A stretch of 64,000 nt of DNA, taken from NCBI GenBank assembly GCA_030847615.1, contig JAUMIR010000005.1, positions 215,496,645-215,560,644 of the forward strand, written 5' to 3'. Origin of the DNA: Gambelia wislizenii (Eukaryota > Chordata > Lepidosauria > Squamata > Crotaphytidae). Below the pieces are notes generated by a model that was not told the origin of the DNA, searched no databases, and saw nothing but the letters and a program-made list of their open reading frames with translations. The translations under genes and the position numbers were made by a program. Shown here piece by piece: positions 1-15,200 of this stretch (its first letter is position 1; each line of letters starts with the position of its first letter).

Positions 1-136
1 TAGAAACTATAAAACATGTATTTGATCTCTCTAAATCCATCCAAGTTCCTTTGTTCACTTGGACAATCATTAGCAAACAAATACATATTTTAGAATGGGA
101 TAACCTATTGTAATAATACACATTTAATTTTTATAG

Positions 137-268
137 GCACTACATAAAAAAGTGGTCCATCAATACAAGAAGCATTATGCACAGTTTATGCCAAATTCAA
201 CTCAAGAAGACTGTATGTATTGGTATAATTTTCTTGCTTACCATATGGCAAGTGCCAGGATGCACAAT
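137..268 (+). CDS. APAF1: APAF1 exon a: helical domain 2, first part
   Basis: 44 codons in phase 0. The acceptor is TATAG before 137 and the donor is GTAAGT at 269. The peptide has the APAF1 signature [19 protein letters not shown], almost identical to the human helical domain 2 segment. The start of the exon ([10 protein letters not shown]) is more diverged. In APAF1 this helical domain links the NB-ARC to the propellers and takes part in keeping the monomer closed. The preceding exon is outside the window. Confidence 0.95.
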
Positions 269-3200
269 GTAAGTTTACCATGAGGATGTTCTTCCATCAT
301 TGTATACCTCTGCATGTACAGGAAAATCGCTTTTCTAGGGTCTTTACTTTTTCTGTTGAAGCTTCGTTAAAAAAGCTTAATATGGGGAAAGGCCATTTTT
401 TTCCTAGAAGTTCAAGTTGTTTCACATGTAGACCTTAAAATAAAATACCTTTTGTGATCCAGTGCAGATGGATGAAGCAATTATTCATACATTTTGTTAA
501 TACTGGCAGCATATGGTAAATTGAGTGGTAATATTTTGCTTATATTCTGTGAAAATTCTAATAGTGTGTCAAGAGAAAATATTTAAGATTTATTTAAATG
601 TTTTTAAAGAAGTTGAATGTGAAAAAAATGTAAGTGGTCAGTCATATCAAATGTGAATTGTAGAAGAATGTGTAATGTGTAGCCTTTTATGCTGTTCTCA
701 GCTGTGGAGAGATTTTAAAACATTGTAATGGAAGGAAAGTTCATTATTTTTCCTGAAAATGCAGAGCTAAATATAACAACTCAAAATAACAACAAATATG
801 ACTTGCAAACCCTTTATTCTATGATTTTTTCTCTCACAGGAACTCTGTGCTCTCATGTTTTCACTAGATTGGATTAAAACCAAAACAGAATTGGTAGGAC
901 CTGCTCATTTGATTCATGAATATGTTGAATATAGTGAAATGCTGGATCAAAAGGTATGGTAAAATATAGCATGACTTCTCATGATTCAGGAGGAAAGAGG
1001 GAATAGTGTAATGGTTATTTATTTAAGAAAGCAGATAATTTTAGTATGATAGCTCATTCCAAGATTTGGTGTAGTTCATAGTCTGAAAGTAATTGATAGT
1101 TGGAAAGTTCTCTTATTTTGGACAAATATTTTGAAGATTACAGTTGTCCCTCTGTATCCACAGATTTGGTATCCACGGATTTAAGTATTCACAGTTTGTA
1201 GATATTCTTTAAAAAATAATAATCCCAAAAGCAAACCTTGATTTTGCCATTTTATATAAGGGACACCATTTTGCTATGCCATTGCATATAATGGGATTTG
1301 AGTGTTCACGGATTTTGGTATCCATGGGGGGTCCTGGAACCAAACCCCAGTGAATATAAAGGGGCAACTGTATTTGCATTTCTGAAAAGGATGACAAAAG
1401 CAATTGGGAATATACTTGGTAACTGATTTAACAGTATATAATGAAGGAATAAATACAAATTCCTAATATGTCAATTGATGATTGTCCTGTTTGTGGTTCT
1501 GATCAGATAACTTTGCTCACGTCCAACCAGTATTGGTATTATCTGGTTTTATTTAGTGGAATTGGCATGATACAGTATTTGATTCTGTAAGTTGTTATAG
1601 TGCATTACAAAGTCTAGTTAAAGCTTATATAGGTTATAAATTATAAATACCAATTATTATTTGGTACAAAAACACCAGTATACATATGCTTTGGAGATTT
1701 CTTTGTAAAATAAAACAAGAAGGAATACAGTTGTCCCTTCATATTCGCTGGGGTTTGGTTCCAGGACACCCTCCCCCCCCCCCCCCGGGGATACCAAAAT
1801 CCGTGAATACTCAAGTCCCATTATATGCAATGGCATAGTAAAATGGTGTCCCTTATACAAGATGGCAAAATCAAGGTTTGCTTTTTGGATTATTATTTTT
1901 TAAAGAATATTTTCAATCCATGAGTACTTAAATCTGTGGATACCAAATCTGTGGATACGGAGGACAACTGTACTTGGTAATGAAAACCTTATAATAAATT
2001 TTAGCAGTGTGAGAGGTGCCACAAGGAAGAAAGAGAGAAAATGGTTTTTATGGCCCACCACAAGCACAAAAATTGATCCATGGTCCTTTTGCAGTTCTCC
2101 ACCTGTTGTAGGGGCTGCTTTAGGTATGTTACCTGAATTGTGTGGGGTCTTTGAAGAACGCACTTGTGTCCAGATATTAATATGGGGAATTTTAATTAGC
2201 TCGTTATGGCAGTAAGAGGCTGGGTAACGATGGGATCTTTTGACCTATGTATACCAGTACTCACTAATGAGACTCACAGCCGGCACATAAACTAAAAATG
2301 GTTTTTATTGAAAAATAATCTCAGGGGGACACGGACACACACACAGAGGCTTCAAGCAGTCACACAAGGCTATTGAAGAAAGTAGGAAGTATTGGGATAG
2401 AGGAATAGGGTTCAGGATTATGAGCTGTACTATACCTCTCTGATGAGCAGAGATTCGTGTAGCTGAAGGTACTCAAAATGCAGTTCTGAGGGTCACGCAG
2501 CAAACTGTCAGAGTGATGAGGTGGGAGAAACTGAATGTGGTGACACAGGCTGATAGAGTGACAAGATGAAGCTGTGCACGCTTTGATTGTGTTTTGGGGT
2601 GATATTTCTACATGATATTCTCCCTGAAGGGGTATTGAGTGGAATACAATGTTTGCTGGAGTTTCCCATAGTTAGACAATGAAAACTCCAGTTGTATAAA
2701 CGATTGCTAATGGCTGAGACATTAAAATGATGGGTGACAGGCAACCTTCTGTTGCTTTGAGGAAAGGTGTGAGGGAACACCAGTTTTGCAAGGCAAAGAG
2801 TGTTCGGCCACTTTGATTGAATTAGTGAATGACTCACTCCCATGTATGTCCAGGAAAATTATTCCATTTCCACCCTAACTCACCAGTCCAAGCAGGGTTT
2901 GCATAATTACTATCCAGGAGTGTCTTTTAGGAATTTGAGATGGCTTCTTCCTTAGGTTTTCTGAGCACAACTTGAGTCTTTGCATTTGGGAGGCCCAGGT
3001 CCTACTGCCAACCATGTGGAAGGCCAATAAATAAGCCAATTTATGAAATATAGTCAATTGATGAATTATTGGAAGGAAGGAGATATCAGGGCAGGTAACA
3101 GGTACACTCTTGTTCTCAGGAGGAGACTGGGAATACATGAAGCCTCTTCAGATTTTCACCATATCGGCCCTAGATTGGCCAAAGTTGCAATAAGAAATTA

Positions 3201-6200
3201 TTTTTGATTGAGGCTTTCAGGTTGTTCCAACCTATTTGAGGCCTTTGGAGAAGGATTTAAGGGTTGGAGGACATTTACACTTAAGTCAAAACACTAAATG
3301 AACTTTTAACTTTGGCAGAATGAGCTTTTAAGGAGCATGATGTGCTTCCATGTTTTTTTATGTTTTAAACTGTATTAACTTGGTGTTTTTAATAGCATTA
3401 TTTATTTTTAAAACTTTTGTAGCAATAGGTTTTTTTAAGTTGTACTTTTTTAAAAAAAATTATGGTACACTGCCTTGAGTCCTATATTGGGAGAAAAGTG
3501 AGATATAAATAAAATAAAATGAAGTGATTCCTCCTAATTTTTGAGGGTTGGAAACAGTGGCTTTATATTTGGAGTGGTGGTGGTAGGAACACAAATAAGG
3601 GGCTAGGGGCTGCATGCAGCTAGTGGAGTGCATTCATTCCTGCCCCCTCCCCAAATGAATATATAAGATGGAAAGAATAATACTTTATTACAGTTTCACT
3701 TGTATTTCTGATGAAATACATCTTGTTCCCAGGATCCCATTGCACGTGAAAACTTTCAGGAATTTCTATCTTTAAATGGACACCTGCTTGGACGACAGCC
3801 ATCTGTAGACATTGTACAGCTGGGCCTTTGTCAACCAGAGAGTTCAAAAGTATATCAACAAGCAAAGCTACAAGCTCAGCAAGGACTTGATAGAGGATCC
3901 TTTTATGTGGAATGGATGTAAGGACATAACCAGTATCAACAATAAAATTATTTTGAAATATTTTTACTCATTTTGATCCCAGTTCAATGAGGAAACCTTT
4001 TGTGCATATATATTTTAACAATGTGCAACAGCAGTTTTATATTCTGTCTTTTAAATCATGGTTTCTTCATCCTGTATGGCAGCTGGCTACTAATATGCCT
4101 TCTTCCTCCTTCCCAGAAGCATTTTCCTATGAATGGCATTGAAATAACTTTTATGGAAAACAGTTCAAAAGCTTCACTGAGTACTTAGATGATTCTTCAT
4201 ATATGCTTCTAAAAATTGACAAAACAAATTATTAACAGCATATTTTTTAAAAAAGTTTGTAAATGGGAGATAAACTGTGTTCACATTTAGCATACTTTTC
4301 TTTATGACTGAGATAACCTGTTCCCTGCTGCAGCATTATGCCTGCTGCTGGGTGATGACGGTGAGAAGAAGGATGGTTGACTAGTGTATCCAGTGATGCT
4401 GGATATATAATAATTGCTGACCAACAGAGCCAGAAAAAAAATTCTAGCTACATTTTGTGTTAGCATGTGTGTGGGTATTTTTAACCTTCGACAAAGCAAA
4501 TGTTTTCTTTGCTTCTGCAGTTTCTTGTAATTGTCTCAGGCAAAATTTGGGGCCATAGACTGGTGGATTTTGATGTCCTAGATATCCATCTTTTGAAGGG
4601 AGTCTTACAGGGGGTTGGGGTCAGTAGATAACTTCTGGCTCAACTTGTAGGTCTTGCTACCTGCTGGCTTGGTCACAGTGGGTGGCACAAGTTGTCTGAA
4701 TTGGCTGCTGTCCCAAGTTAACTCCCAGTAGGTGGATTGGGTTTACTACTGCTAGTATGCAGCATGCAGACACAGGGAGTAATTTCCCTGTCCATGCCAT
4801 TCCAGTATCCATCTGAAAACTGTAATATAATAAGGTCGTGGCCTGACTTACCCAGTCTTTGTACTCATTCTCAACTTCGCTTATTCTGTCATTTTCAGGC
4901 ATAAATAGCTATATATAGCAAGCAGTATTAGACACTGCTGACATGTATAGACATGTACAAAACAGACAGAATTTTGTCACCCTCCTGATGTGTTTCCACT
5001 TCTTCCAGGGAGTAATTTACTGGCTCACAATTTAATTTGTTGCTACATTTTCAGAAGGCATTTCAGAGTTCTGCATAATGAGTTTTGCAGTGTTTTTAGA
5101 CTTTGGTCCCATGTATTTGGGCAAAGAGCTGTCTGTGGTCTGAGATGGCATTTCTGAGATTTAGCATTGTGAACTGTTTCTTTTCAAGGAAGGGAAGACT
5201 TTTGCAAGGAAATCTCTGCATTTTAATATTTCTGTACTCATCATCTGTGAATGTTTAATTTATTCCATACTCACTGACCTCAGCTGAAACATCAGACTGC
5301 AAAGGCTGGTGAACAAGACTTCAGATTTGGTTTTGAAGGTCAAGTGTTTATGAGATAACCATTTGTTTGGTGAAATCCGTTGGCAATGGCTGAATGCACT
5401 AAGAAGAGAATGATACATGGAGAGGACTTTTGAAAGCGCCCTCTGGCTCCTATTGCTAGAAATAGCTTTTATCCTTTGTGATATAATTGAACAAATAATA
5501 ATAATATCCCATTCTTTTTAAGCAAAGGAAACAACTGAAGCATTTATAAGATCACTCAGCTTCAGTCTTTTAGAGTCAGAGTAGGAATCATAAAATACTC
5601 CAGATTTGGGGCTGCAAACCCCTGCAGTCGCAGCTAACAGAGCAAGTAGTGAGTAATTATTATTATTAATATTATTATATTAATAATAATTATTATTAAT
5701 TATTATTAGTATTATTATTATTACCCCACCCCTCTGTTAAAAACCATCGGGGCAGCATACAACAATTAAAATACAGCAAACTGAGTAAAATCCCTAAGCA
5801 CCACCTACCCCCACCCTCCCCCATAAAAAGATATTAAATTAGTATCAAATTAAAATCCACCTAAACTAAAATCACATAAATAAAAAAATACAAAAATCAA
5901 CAGCCAGCGAAACTAAAAGAGGCCAGGAGACACAGCTCCTGAGGCCGGGATCTAATCAGGAAAGGCCTGCCGGAAGAGATCCGTCTTTAGTGCTTTTTAA
6001 AAAGCTACTCAAGCTTGTCATCTGACAGATCTTGTTCGGCAGGCCATTCCATAATTTGGGGGTGATTACCGAAAAGGCCCTCTGGGAGGTTGCAGACAGC
6101 CTAGATTTTTGTGGCTGAAGCAAATTCCTCCCAGATGACCAGAGTGCGCAGGGAGGATTGTATGGGAGGAGGTGGTTCCGAAGATAAGTTGGACCCAAGC

Positions 6201-9200
6201 CATTTAGGGCTTTAAAGGTAATAACCAACACCATATACTGGGCCCGGAAACTGATAGGCAGCCAGTGGAGAGATTTTAATACTTGAGTTATATGGTCTTT
6301 CCGAGATGTTCCCGAGACCACTCTGGCTGTCATATTTTGTACCAACTGAAGTTTCTGGACCAAGCACAAGGGTAGCCCCATGTAGAGCGCGTTGCAGAAA
6401 TCTAGACGAGAGGTTACCAAGCACGTGCATCACAGTCTCGAGGTCCCTTACTTCCAGGAAAGAGCGCAGCTGGCGTATCAGCTGAAGCTGATAACAGGCG
6501 CTCCTGACTGTCTCACCTGACTAGTCATCTGAAGCGATGAATCAAGGAGCACCCCCAGATTGCAAACACAGTCCTTAACGGAGAGCGTGACCGCATCCAG
6601 GACTGGACGTTGCAACCCAACTCCTGGTATCGGGGCCGCTACTCTGAGCACCTCCATTTTATCCGGATTTAATCTCAATCTATTTTTCCTCATCCAGCCC
6701 ATTACTGCTTTAAGACAGTCATTAAGAGGAGAGACACCATCGGAATTCGAGGCCAACAATTGGGACAAGGGGAAATAGATCTGGGTGTCATCAGTGTACT
6801 GATAACACCCAGCCCCATAACTCCGAATAATCTCGCCCAATGGCTTCATATAGATGTTAAACAGCATCGGGGACAGGATGGTGCCTTGCAGAATGCCACA
6901 AGTAAGCTCCTTTCTACTGGAGCAGTTGTCCCCGAGCAGTACCCTCTGGGACTTGCCTGAGAGGAAGGACTGGAACCACTGGAGCACAGTGCCTCCGATT
7001 CCTAACCCACTCAGGTGATCCAAGAGGATGCTATGATCTATCATATCAAAAGCCGCTGAGAGGTCAGAAGCACCAACAGGGTCACATTACCCCTGTCGAT
7101 GCTTAGACACAGATTGTTGGTCAAGGCAACCATGGCAGTCTCAACTCCAAATCCCGTCCTAAAGCCAGTTTGAAATGGTTTAGATAATCGGTTTCATCCA
7201 AGACCATTTGGAGTTGGAGAGCAACTGCCCTCTCGATCACTTTGCTCAAGAATGGTAACATAGAAACTGGCCTATAGTTTTTCATGTTCAGGGGGTCCAG
7301 GGAAGGTTTTTTCAGGAGTGGCCTAACCGCCGCTTCCTTTAAACAGGATGGAACACACCCTTCTCTGAGGGATGCATTGATGATGTCCTTAAGGAACACC
7401 ATCAAGCCACCCCTCCCCCCGATGGCCAGCCATGAAGGGCAAGGATCGAGAGGGCAGGTCGTCTTCCTCACTCTACCAAGTAGCTTGTCCACATCCTCGG
7501 TACTCACGGATTGAAATTGATCCAGTAAACTTAAATCAGTGGAGTTGCTAGACACCTCGTCAATTGTTTCTGTCAAAATACTGGCATCTAAGTTGGCTCT
7601 TATCCGAGAGATATTATCTGCAAATAAGTTCTTAAATGCATCACAGCAGGCCATTGTAGGGTTAAGCAATGGGTTCTGCGCAGGTATAACCTGTGTCATC
7701 TCCCTTAACACCCTAAACAGCTCTGCTGGACAGGACTCTGCAGACGCAATACGTGCAGAGGAGAAGGATCTCTGCGCTGCACGTATTGCCTCTTGATAGG
7801 ACCAAAGAAAGTTCCTATGACAAGTCCTGTCGGATAAGAGTCAAGTTTTCCACCAGTTGCGCTCTAGTCATTGTCCAACCCGCTTCATTTTCCTAAGCTC
7901 TGAGGTATACCATGGCTTACGGTTTGGAGCAGGTTCGAAAGGATGCTTGGGAGTGATCATGTTGATAGCCTTAGTAAGGTCAGTGTTCCAGGTATTAACT
8001 AAAGCTTCGACAGGGTCACCGGCGTTACCAACCATTAAACCCTCCAAGGCTTTCTGGAATCGTATTGGTTCCATTAGCCTTCGGGGGTGGACCTTTCTAA
8101 TGGGTCCACCACCCCCGGGGGGGGCGGGAAGAGACTCAGTTCAGTCTTGACAAGGAAAAGATCCGTCCATGACAATGCGGTGGTTTTAATAACCTCCGCC
8201 CATGGATATTCCTGTTCTGTACTGAAGACCACATCAAGGGTATGACCTACACAATGTGTGGGCCTGATGACCAATTGGGATAGGCCCATGTTTGTCATGG
8301 TTTCCATAACCTCCTGAGCCACACTAGTCAGATTTGTCAAACTGGTCTCGAATGGAATGTTGAAGTCGCCCAAGACTAAAAGTCTGGGCGACTCCAACAG
8401 CAACTCTGAGACCAGCTGTGTCAGCTCGGTTAGGGAGTCTGCTAGACAACGGGGTGGTCGGTATACTAGCAGAATCCCTAAACTATCCCTGGTCTTCAGG
8501 CTAAGGTACATACACTTGAAGTGGACTGTCTTCCGGACAGGTGTCCTGGTCAAAGTCAGATTATTCTTATAAACCAGAGCCACTCCCCCCCCCCCGCCCA
8601 CTTCCCCTCACCTGCTCACTGACAGAATACTCGGCTGGGAGGGTGTGCGTCCACGTGACAGCACTATCCTCTCCCAGCCAGGTTTCTGTGAAGCAAGCTA
8701 GGTCGGCATCCTTATCCAAAAGAAGATCATAAATAATGTGTGTTTTTTAAAACCGACCTGGCATTTCAGAAGAGCAAAGTAAGGTTCTGTGGAATGGTTG
8801 GTACGCTCTCCAATCCATTCCGGGAAACAGGGTGAACTGAAGGTGGGATAGCTAACAAACAGTGATCCCACCTTCTTTTGTAACATCTGTTCACTTTGGT
8901 CTGACCATACCTCCCTTTCTCCAGCACAACTCCAATTTCCGCACCCACTCCATTCCCGGTCTCAGCTGACTCCAATTGCAGGCTTGGGTCTTCCTGGCTG
9001 GCAAGCTGATGTTCCTGAGGGGTGTGGGAGTGGCTTATATTGCCAGCCACCCCTGGCCAGGCCCCTCTCGCTGCTGCCCTGCTGCTGGAAGTCCTCAGGG
9101 CTCTCTGCAGCCTTCTAGCCCGGTGGAGTGGGGGAAAAGAGGCTGCTGCAGGTTTGGGTCTTCCTGGCTGGCGAGTAATGTAGGGAGCTTCATCTAGCAA

Positions 9201-12200
9201 TTATCTGGAAGGCCACATGAGGGCTGTTTCAGAGGATTCATCTTTTAACTGACACAGACATTTACTAGGTACTGTTACTTATATGCAATATAGATGTCTT
9301 GTTTGTTTATCCCATTTTAGGAACAGGTATAATAGTATTCAGTATTGTTATTAAAGTAGAAAAGATGTGAGCAATTAAATCTCTGGTGCTATTCTTTGAA
9401 ATTTAAGTTATAGAACTTGATAAAGAATTGTGAAATCCTAAAATACTCAGAGCCTACTTGCTGAAAGAAAACAGTAAATGTACAGTTCTTTTTATTTTTC
9501 TGTAATGCAGGAATAAACAATCCATAAAGAATATGTACCGTCTGGTTGTGCGTCCACATACAGATGCTGTTTATCATGCTTGTTTTTCCCATGACAGACA
9601 CAGAATAGCTTCATGCGGAGCTGACAAAACACTGCAGGTAATATATATATGTTACATTGGTACAACAGCAACTATTAAAGTATTTTGATTTAGAATATGT
9701 TTAGTAGTGTTGAGTCTTTCAGAGAGTGGTTCTAGACAAAGTTTTAACTGTGAGGTGGTCCTCTCTCATTCACAAATTTAATAGGGTGTCAAGATACTAT
9801 TGTCTCCAGTCTGAAACCCTCCTGTGTTTTCCTGATGCTGTTTCCTCACTCTCTCCCAGGTCTTTTTTCCTTACCAGATAAGCTATTAAGAACAGTGAGA
9901 TAGAATAGTTGTGTAATGTCTTTTGACTAGTAGTGCCATAGTTTGCCATTTTATCAGCATCAGTAAATTAGGGCCTGCACATTCAGAAAAAAATAGCAAA
10001 CAGTGGCTTGCTGCAAATAGAAGCAAACGTTTCCACCCTCCTCCCTTCATATGCAGAGGAGGAAAGGCGTCTGAGAATCACTGTGGCTCATTTTCATAAC
10101 ATCAGATGTGGCTTAATGTTACATCTGAATGTAGTCTAGATTTATCAGTATTTGCAGTGCCACAGACCTCTGGCAGAGTCATTCATAAGATGTATGAACT
10201 GGCCTGATTCCAGTTGCTGGTCCCAGCTAGAGTAGACCTATTGAAATAATTGTTGAATGATTAATCAGCACTCATGCAAATCCTGTTTATTTCCTTGGTA
10301 TACTCTAGTTGGGCCTTGCAATTAGAGTACACCTATCTATCCATCTCTGAATATTCCTTGGTTAAGAAAACCCTATGAAATTCACAGGGTTGCTACAAGT
10401 CCACAGGTGATTTGAAGGCACTTGCATATTGGTTTAAACTACAAGATCATAATAATTTTGAAATCAGTGTATGGTACACATTGGTATAATGCATACCAAT
10501 GAGATATTTGTTAAAAATATCCCACAAAAGAAATGGAAAAGCTTATGCCATAATAAAACTGTTTCTTTTTGAAGTTGTTCACAAGATTCTTCTTCGCTGC
10601 AGCAGATTAATATGATCAACCTTATGGAAATGATATTTTAACTTTCCCTTTTGAAGGACCATGGAGGGAAAAATCATGTTGAAAACACTAAATGTTAAGC
10701 TTTAACACTTTCCTCCACTTATTTTGCTTTAAGTTAATTGCATTTAACTGAAATGTATCTGCTGCAGTCTTCCATCTCATGGAACGTTTTCACATATCTT
10801 CTTGAACAGTTTGCCCTCTAGCATTTTTCTCTGTGTGTGATAAGTATTTCAACCTTCATTTCTGCCAAAACCTTCAGTTATTCATTGATGAACAGGAATG
10901 TCAGTTTTCTGCCATGGAATGTCAGTTTTTATTTAATATTGCCAGGTTTGGTTGGAAAATTGATAATCTCTCCGCCATCATTTATTTTGAATTAGTAAAG
11001 TGAACCAGTAAAAGTTCAATTTTAAAGAGTTAATAAATGTATATTTTCTGACTTAAACTTTGAACTATTTTGAAAGTATACTTTATGTATAATTTCTTAG
11101 ACTTTGTTATATTTGTTTTAGATATTTAAAGCTGAAAGTGGAGAAAAACTTCTGGAAGTAAAAGCTCATGATGATGAAGTGCTGTGTTGTGCTTTTTCAG
11201 CAGATGACAGATTTGTTGCGACTTGTTCTGTTGACAAAAAAGTAAAAGTAAGCATGTGATGGTGAATCAGTGATGTTTCTTTGAACCTAATAAATAGTTT
11301 TATTTTGAATTTTACTGACTGAAAAATTAATAGTGCAATCATGTATGCATCAACTCAGAAATCTCATTGAGTTCAGTTTAGATCTTACTTCCAGTTATGT
11401 TTGCTTAAGATTGATAACCTTGATGTGTTATATCCTGCTCCATTCAGTAATGGATAACCTTGATGTGTTATATCCTGCTCCATTCAGTAAGGCTTTTTTC
11501 CATGAATGGAAGCATAGAAATAGAGCAGTAAATTTGAATTCAATCCTGTATTTTTCTATGGCTTTTCACAGAGATTAATGTGTGTAGATATTTCTCATTC
11601 CACAGAAAACTGAGTAGAGAATTATCAAAGCAAGCTTTTCTAATCAGAAAACTTCCTAGCAATGTGTTGAGATATATGATCCCTTGTTAGATTTAATGTT
11701 ATTAGAATTCTAACTTCTTCATGATTTTTGCTACTACTTTTCCATTTACATGTTCCCACTTTGTTATGTGCACTTTTCTTTAAAATAACATTGTTATTTT
11801 AATCCAATTATAACTTTTTCAGTAATGCCTGTTGTACTCAATCTTGTGAAACATAATCATCTGTTGGGCATTTTTATCCATCATTCCAAAGAATCTCTAA
11901 AATATAGGGTACATAATACCATCAGCACACTGAAGAGAGGTAGGTATTTGAGGAGTAAATAGCTTAAGATGTGATTCTCACAAGTGAACCAAGCCTGTAA
12001 TGGAATGCCAAAACCCTAGAGCAGGGATGGGAAAAGGACAGCCTGCAGGATGTATGCCACCCCAAGCTCTTTTTTTCAGCCACTCAATGCTCCTAAGACT
12101 TTAATTTTTAAAAAATACATTGCAGCTTGCCACCAAATTGCAAATGCAAAAGGAACTAAATACTGTGATATTGACAGCCACAGTAGCTGTAGTCATTTTT

Positions 12201-15200
12201 GCCCAGTGATCTCCTGTCTCCTCCCTCAGTCCTTCCTCTTTAAACCAGATCAGACATAATTTTCTGTTTCTCAGTAATTTGTCTTCATTTTAACCTTCAT
12301 TCTGACTCGTGTTTTTTCTTGAATTTCCTGTGCATAGGGTCTTAAGGATTTATATAAATAGAACAACCTCTTTGAGGCATTCACAAGTCCTCTGTTTCTT
12401 TTTTGGTCCATTTCTCTGGCAAAGAAGGTGTCAAGTTCAGAAGACACATTTGCCTTGACTGAGGCTGCTCTAGAGGAGAGAATGTTTACAGAGCGTTCCA
12501 TCTTGAACTTTTCCTTGCCACCAAAGTCCCTTTCTTATGAGTAAATGGATAGTAGTGCCTTTCAAAGAAAGTTTTCTCTTAATTAAACTCAGTAATTTTT
12601 TTTCTTTAGTGAGTGCTTTTCCAGTAAGAACAGATTATTTTACCAGTCTAGCCCAGCACTGTTCACTCTGACCAACAGTGGCTATTCTGGGTCTTAAATA
12701 GAGGTCTTTCTTGTCATATTGTATCAGATACTTTTTAAGGTGAAATGTGATAGTTCAATCTGATACTTCCTGCTTGAAAGGAATGTGGTCCATCACTGAG
12801 CTATAGATTCTACCCTTGCTAATATCTGAAATTGGAACTGAAAAATATAACTTCAGATAGTACCCACTGAATTACCTTTGTCTATAATACAGTGGGCCCT
12901 TGGTATACCAACATCCGTGGACGCTCAAGCCCCGTTATATACGATGACGTAGTAAAATAGCATCCCTTATATTAAATGGTGAACAGCAAGGTTTGCTTTT
13001 TGGAATCCCCCTCCCCTGAATATTTTCAAGCCATGGTTGGTTGAATCCGTGGATGCAGAACCCGTGGATATGGAGGCTGACTGTGCCAGCTTTTTTACAT
13101 AATAAAAAGAATTAATTTGTTTGGAGTGATCTGACTTTAGTGACACTATGCTGCTTTTCATCTTGTTTAATATAGTTTTTGGTTACTCAGGTCACAAACA
13201 CTTGCATGTTCTGAACCAGTATTTCAAACTAATTTCCACCATGGTTAAGAAGTAAAGGTGGCAGAAAATGTATTGCATGGAGGAATCTGTCTAGCCATTT
13301 ACTCCAGAAAGTTTGTCAGTTGTCCAAATGGAAGGTACAACATGTATTAGAGAAATACTTTATAACATTATAATTGTTGTATAAAATTATTTTAGGTCTG
13401 GAATTCACGAACAGGTCAACTTGTTTGCTTATTTGAAGAACATGCAGAGCAGGTCAACTGCTGTCAATTTAACAATACAAATCATAGCCAATTTCTGTTA
13501 GCTACTTGTTCAAATGACAATTTTATCAAAGTAAGTATAAAAGGGTGATGTATTCACACTCATTTGACAATTGTTGTAATTAGGATTCTAAGTTTTTTGT
13601 GAGAGAGCATGTATGGAAACTTATCTGAGCTCTTTGAATTCAATATCTGTATTTCTGCTGTTCCTAGTCTTAGCCACTGGAGGCCGCATGAGTGCTACAT
13701 GTGAACTCTGCTAGAGTGGGAGTGGTATTAGGACTGCTTCCTTATATCCATCACTTTGAGTTTTCTGCAGAAGATACTAATATTCTTTCACACTTGAACA
13801 CCATGTTTATTATAGATCCAGTTCTAAATATTCCTATAGTTCTTCTCATGGATAATTTTTCATTCACTCCTCCAGTGTGAGCTGTTTTGCCCTTATTGTT
13901 TGATAGAGGAGACTCATTTCCTCTTTCCTTTTGCGGTGTGGAAGGGATAGCTAAGACACATATAAGAACAGTGGCACCCAGACTATGGATCTCTGGCTGA
14001 TGACACATATACCATGTTTGCATGTTATGCTAAGAATTCAGTGCAGTGTGAAAGACCTGGAACAAGCTGCAAGACTTGCTCATTTCTACCCTCATCTCTT
14101 CTTATGCCCTCTTAGACAAGAAGTTCTGAATCTCATACTTAACTGACGTTTGTGTTGTATGGCGCTAGAATTGTGATTAATCATAAGTGCTGTTATTTTT
14201 AAACAAGCTAACTTCAGTAATTATGGGTTGAAGTTGCCTTTTTTCTAAGTAAGCCTAGGTTAATGTCAGTTACGGTTGATTGGTCTGGATGACATGATAA
14301 ACCACAATGAAACCGAAGCTTAGGAACTTTTCCTGATCAGACACTGTGGCTTTGTTGCTTATCATTTAGCATAATGTGCAAATATGGTCTCAAATTACTA
14401 CTTGTTTCTCTTTGACTATAAATGACTGATTAAACACTGCTGTTCAGATAACATTACTGTTCAAATTTATTCAGGAATTGCCTTGAAGTATTTTGGTTTC
14501 TATATTTGTTTTTTCAATACTTTGGAGATTTTTAAAAATGGTTTCATAATGTTTTATTAGTATTTGCCTTTTATGATGTTGGTTAACCTTGAGCGTCTCA
14601 TTAGGGGGAAAAGGGTGAGATAGAAATATTTTAAATAAATAAACATGGATGTTGCTGCTTCTGGATATTGTTCCAACTCTTGTTCATCTTCCCTTTTTGC
14701 TACATACTTCAAAATTTTTTACTTGGTTTATGATGACTGTCTGCAGTGCATCTAGCCCTCTTGAGCATTTTTAAAATTACTGCCAATCATGATGTGATGT
14801 AGTTAGATGGTATTTAAGGTCTGGCAGAAAGATTTAAGGAAAGATATATGTAATAGTGAATACAAAATCCATTTTCCCAAACAGAATACTCTGTTCTAAA
14901 TTATATCAGATGCGTAGTGAATGTGGTTTGATCAGGGAAAACTGGTTGTTTGTAATGAAAATGGTGCCCTATTATTTTTCTTTTTGCTGTGTCATGCACT
15001 GACTATTCTGTGGGAGAAGTCCCAGGAATAATCATTTTCCCCTTGATCAGTACAGAAATTTGTTAATATTTTTTGGTTTCCCCATTTCTTTTGTACCATT
15101 TTTAAATGCAGCTCTGGGATTTGAATAAGAAATACTGTCGCAATACACTGTTCGGCCACAGCAGTTCTGTTACTCACTGCAGGTTTTCACCAAATGATAA

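Larger units (their letters stand above)
5640..9200 (-). mobile_element. L2-type LINE, near complete, degenerate
   Basis: A minus-strand LINE of about 3.5 kb. From its 5' end: a GC-rich leader (9200-8830); an endonuclease segment beginning near 8830 with [10 protein letters not shown] and later GDFNIP; then reverse transcriptase with [20 protein letters not shown] (about 7330-7270), a template-binding block, and the active-site box YTDD near 6815. The C-terminal part has [37 protein letters not shown] and [12 protein letters not shown] (6420-6180), the L2/CR1-group end. Frames are broken several times, so it is inactive. It ends in a (TAA)n run. Confidence 0.88.

Noticed and set aside
3620..3865. 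81-codon minus-strand frame
   Set aside because: Antisense shadow of APAF1 exon c (3733-3917).
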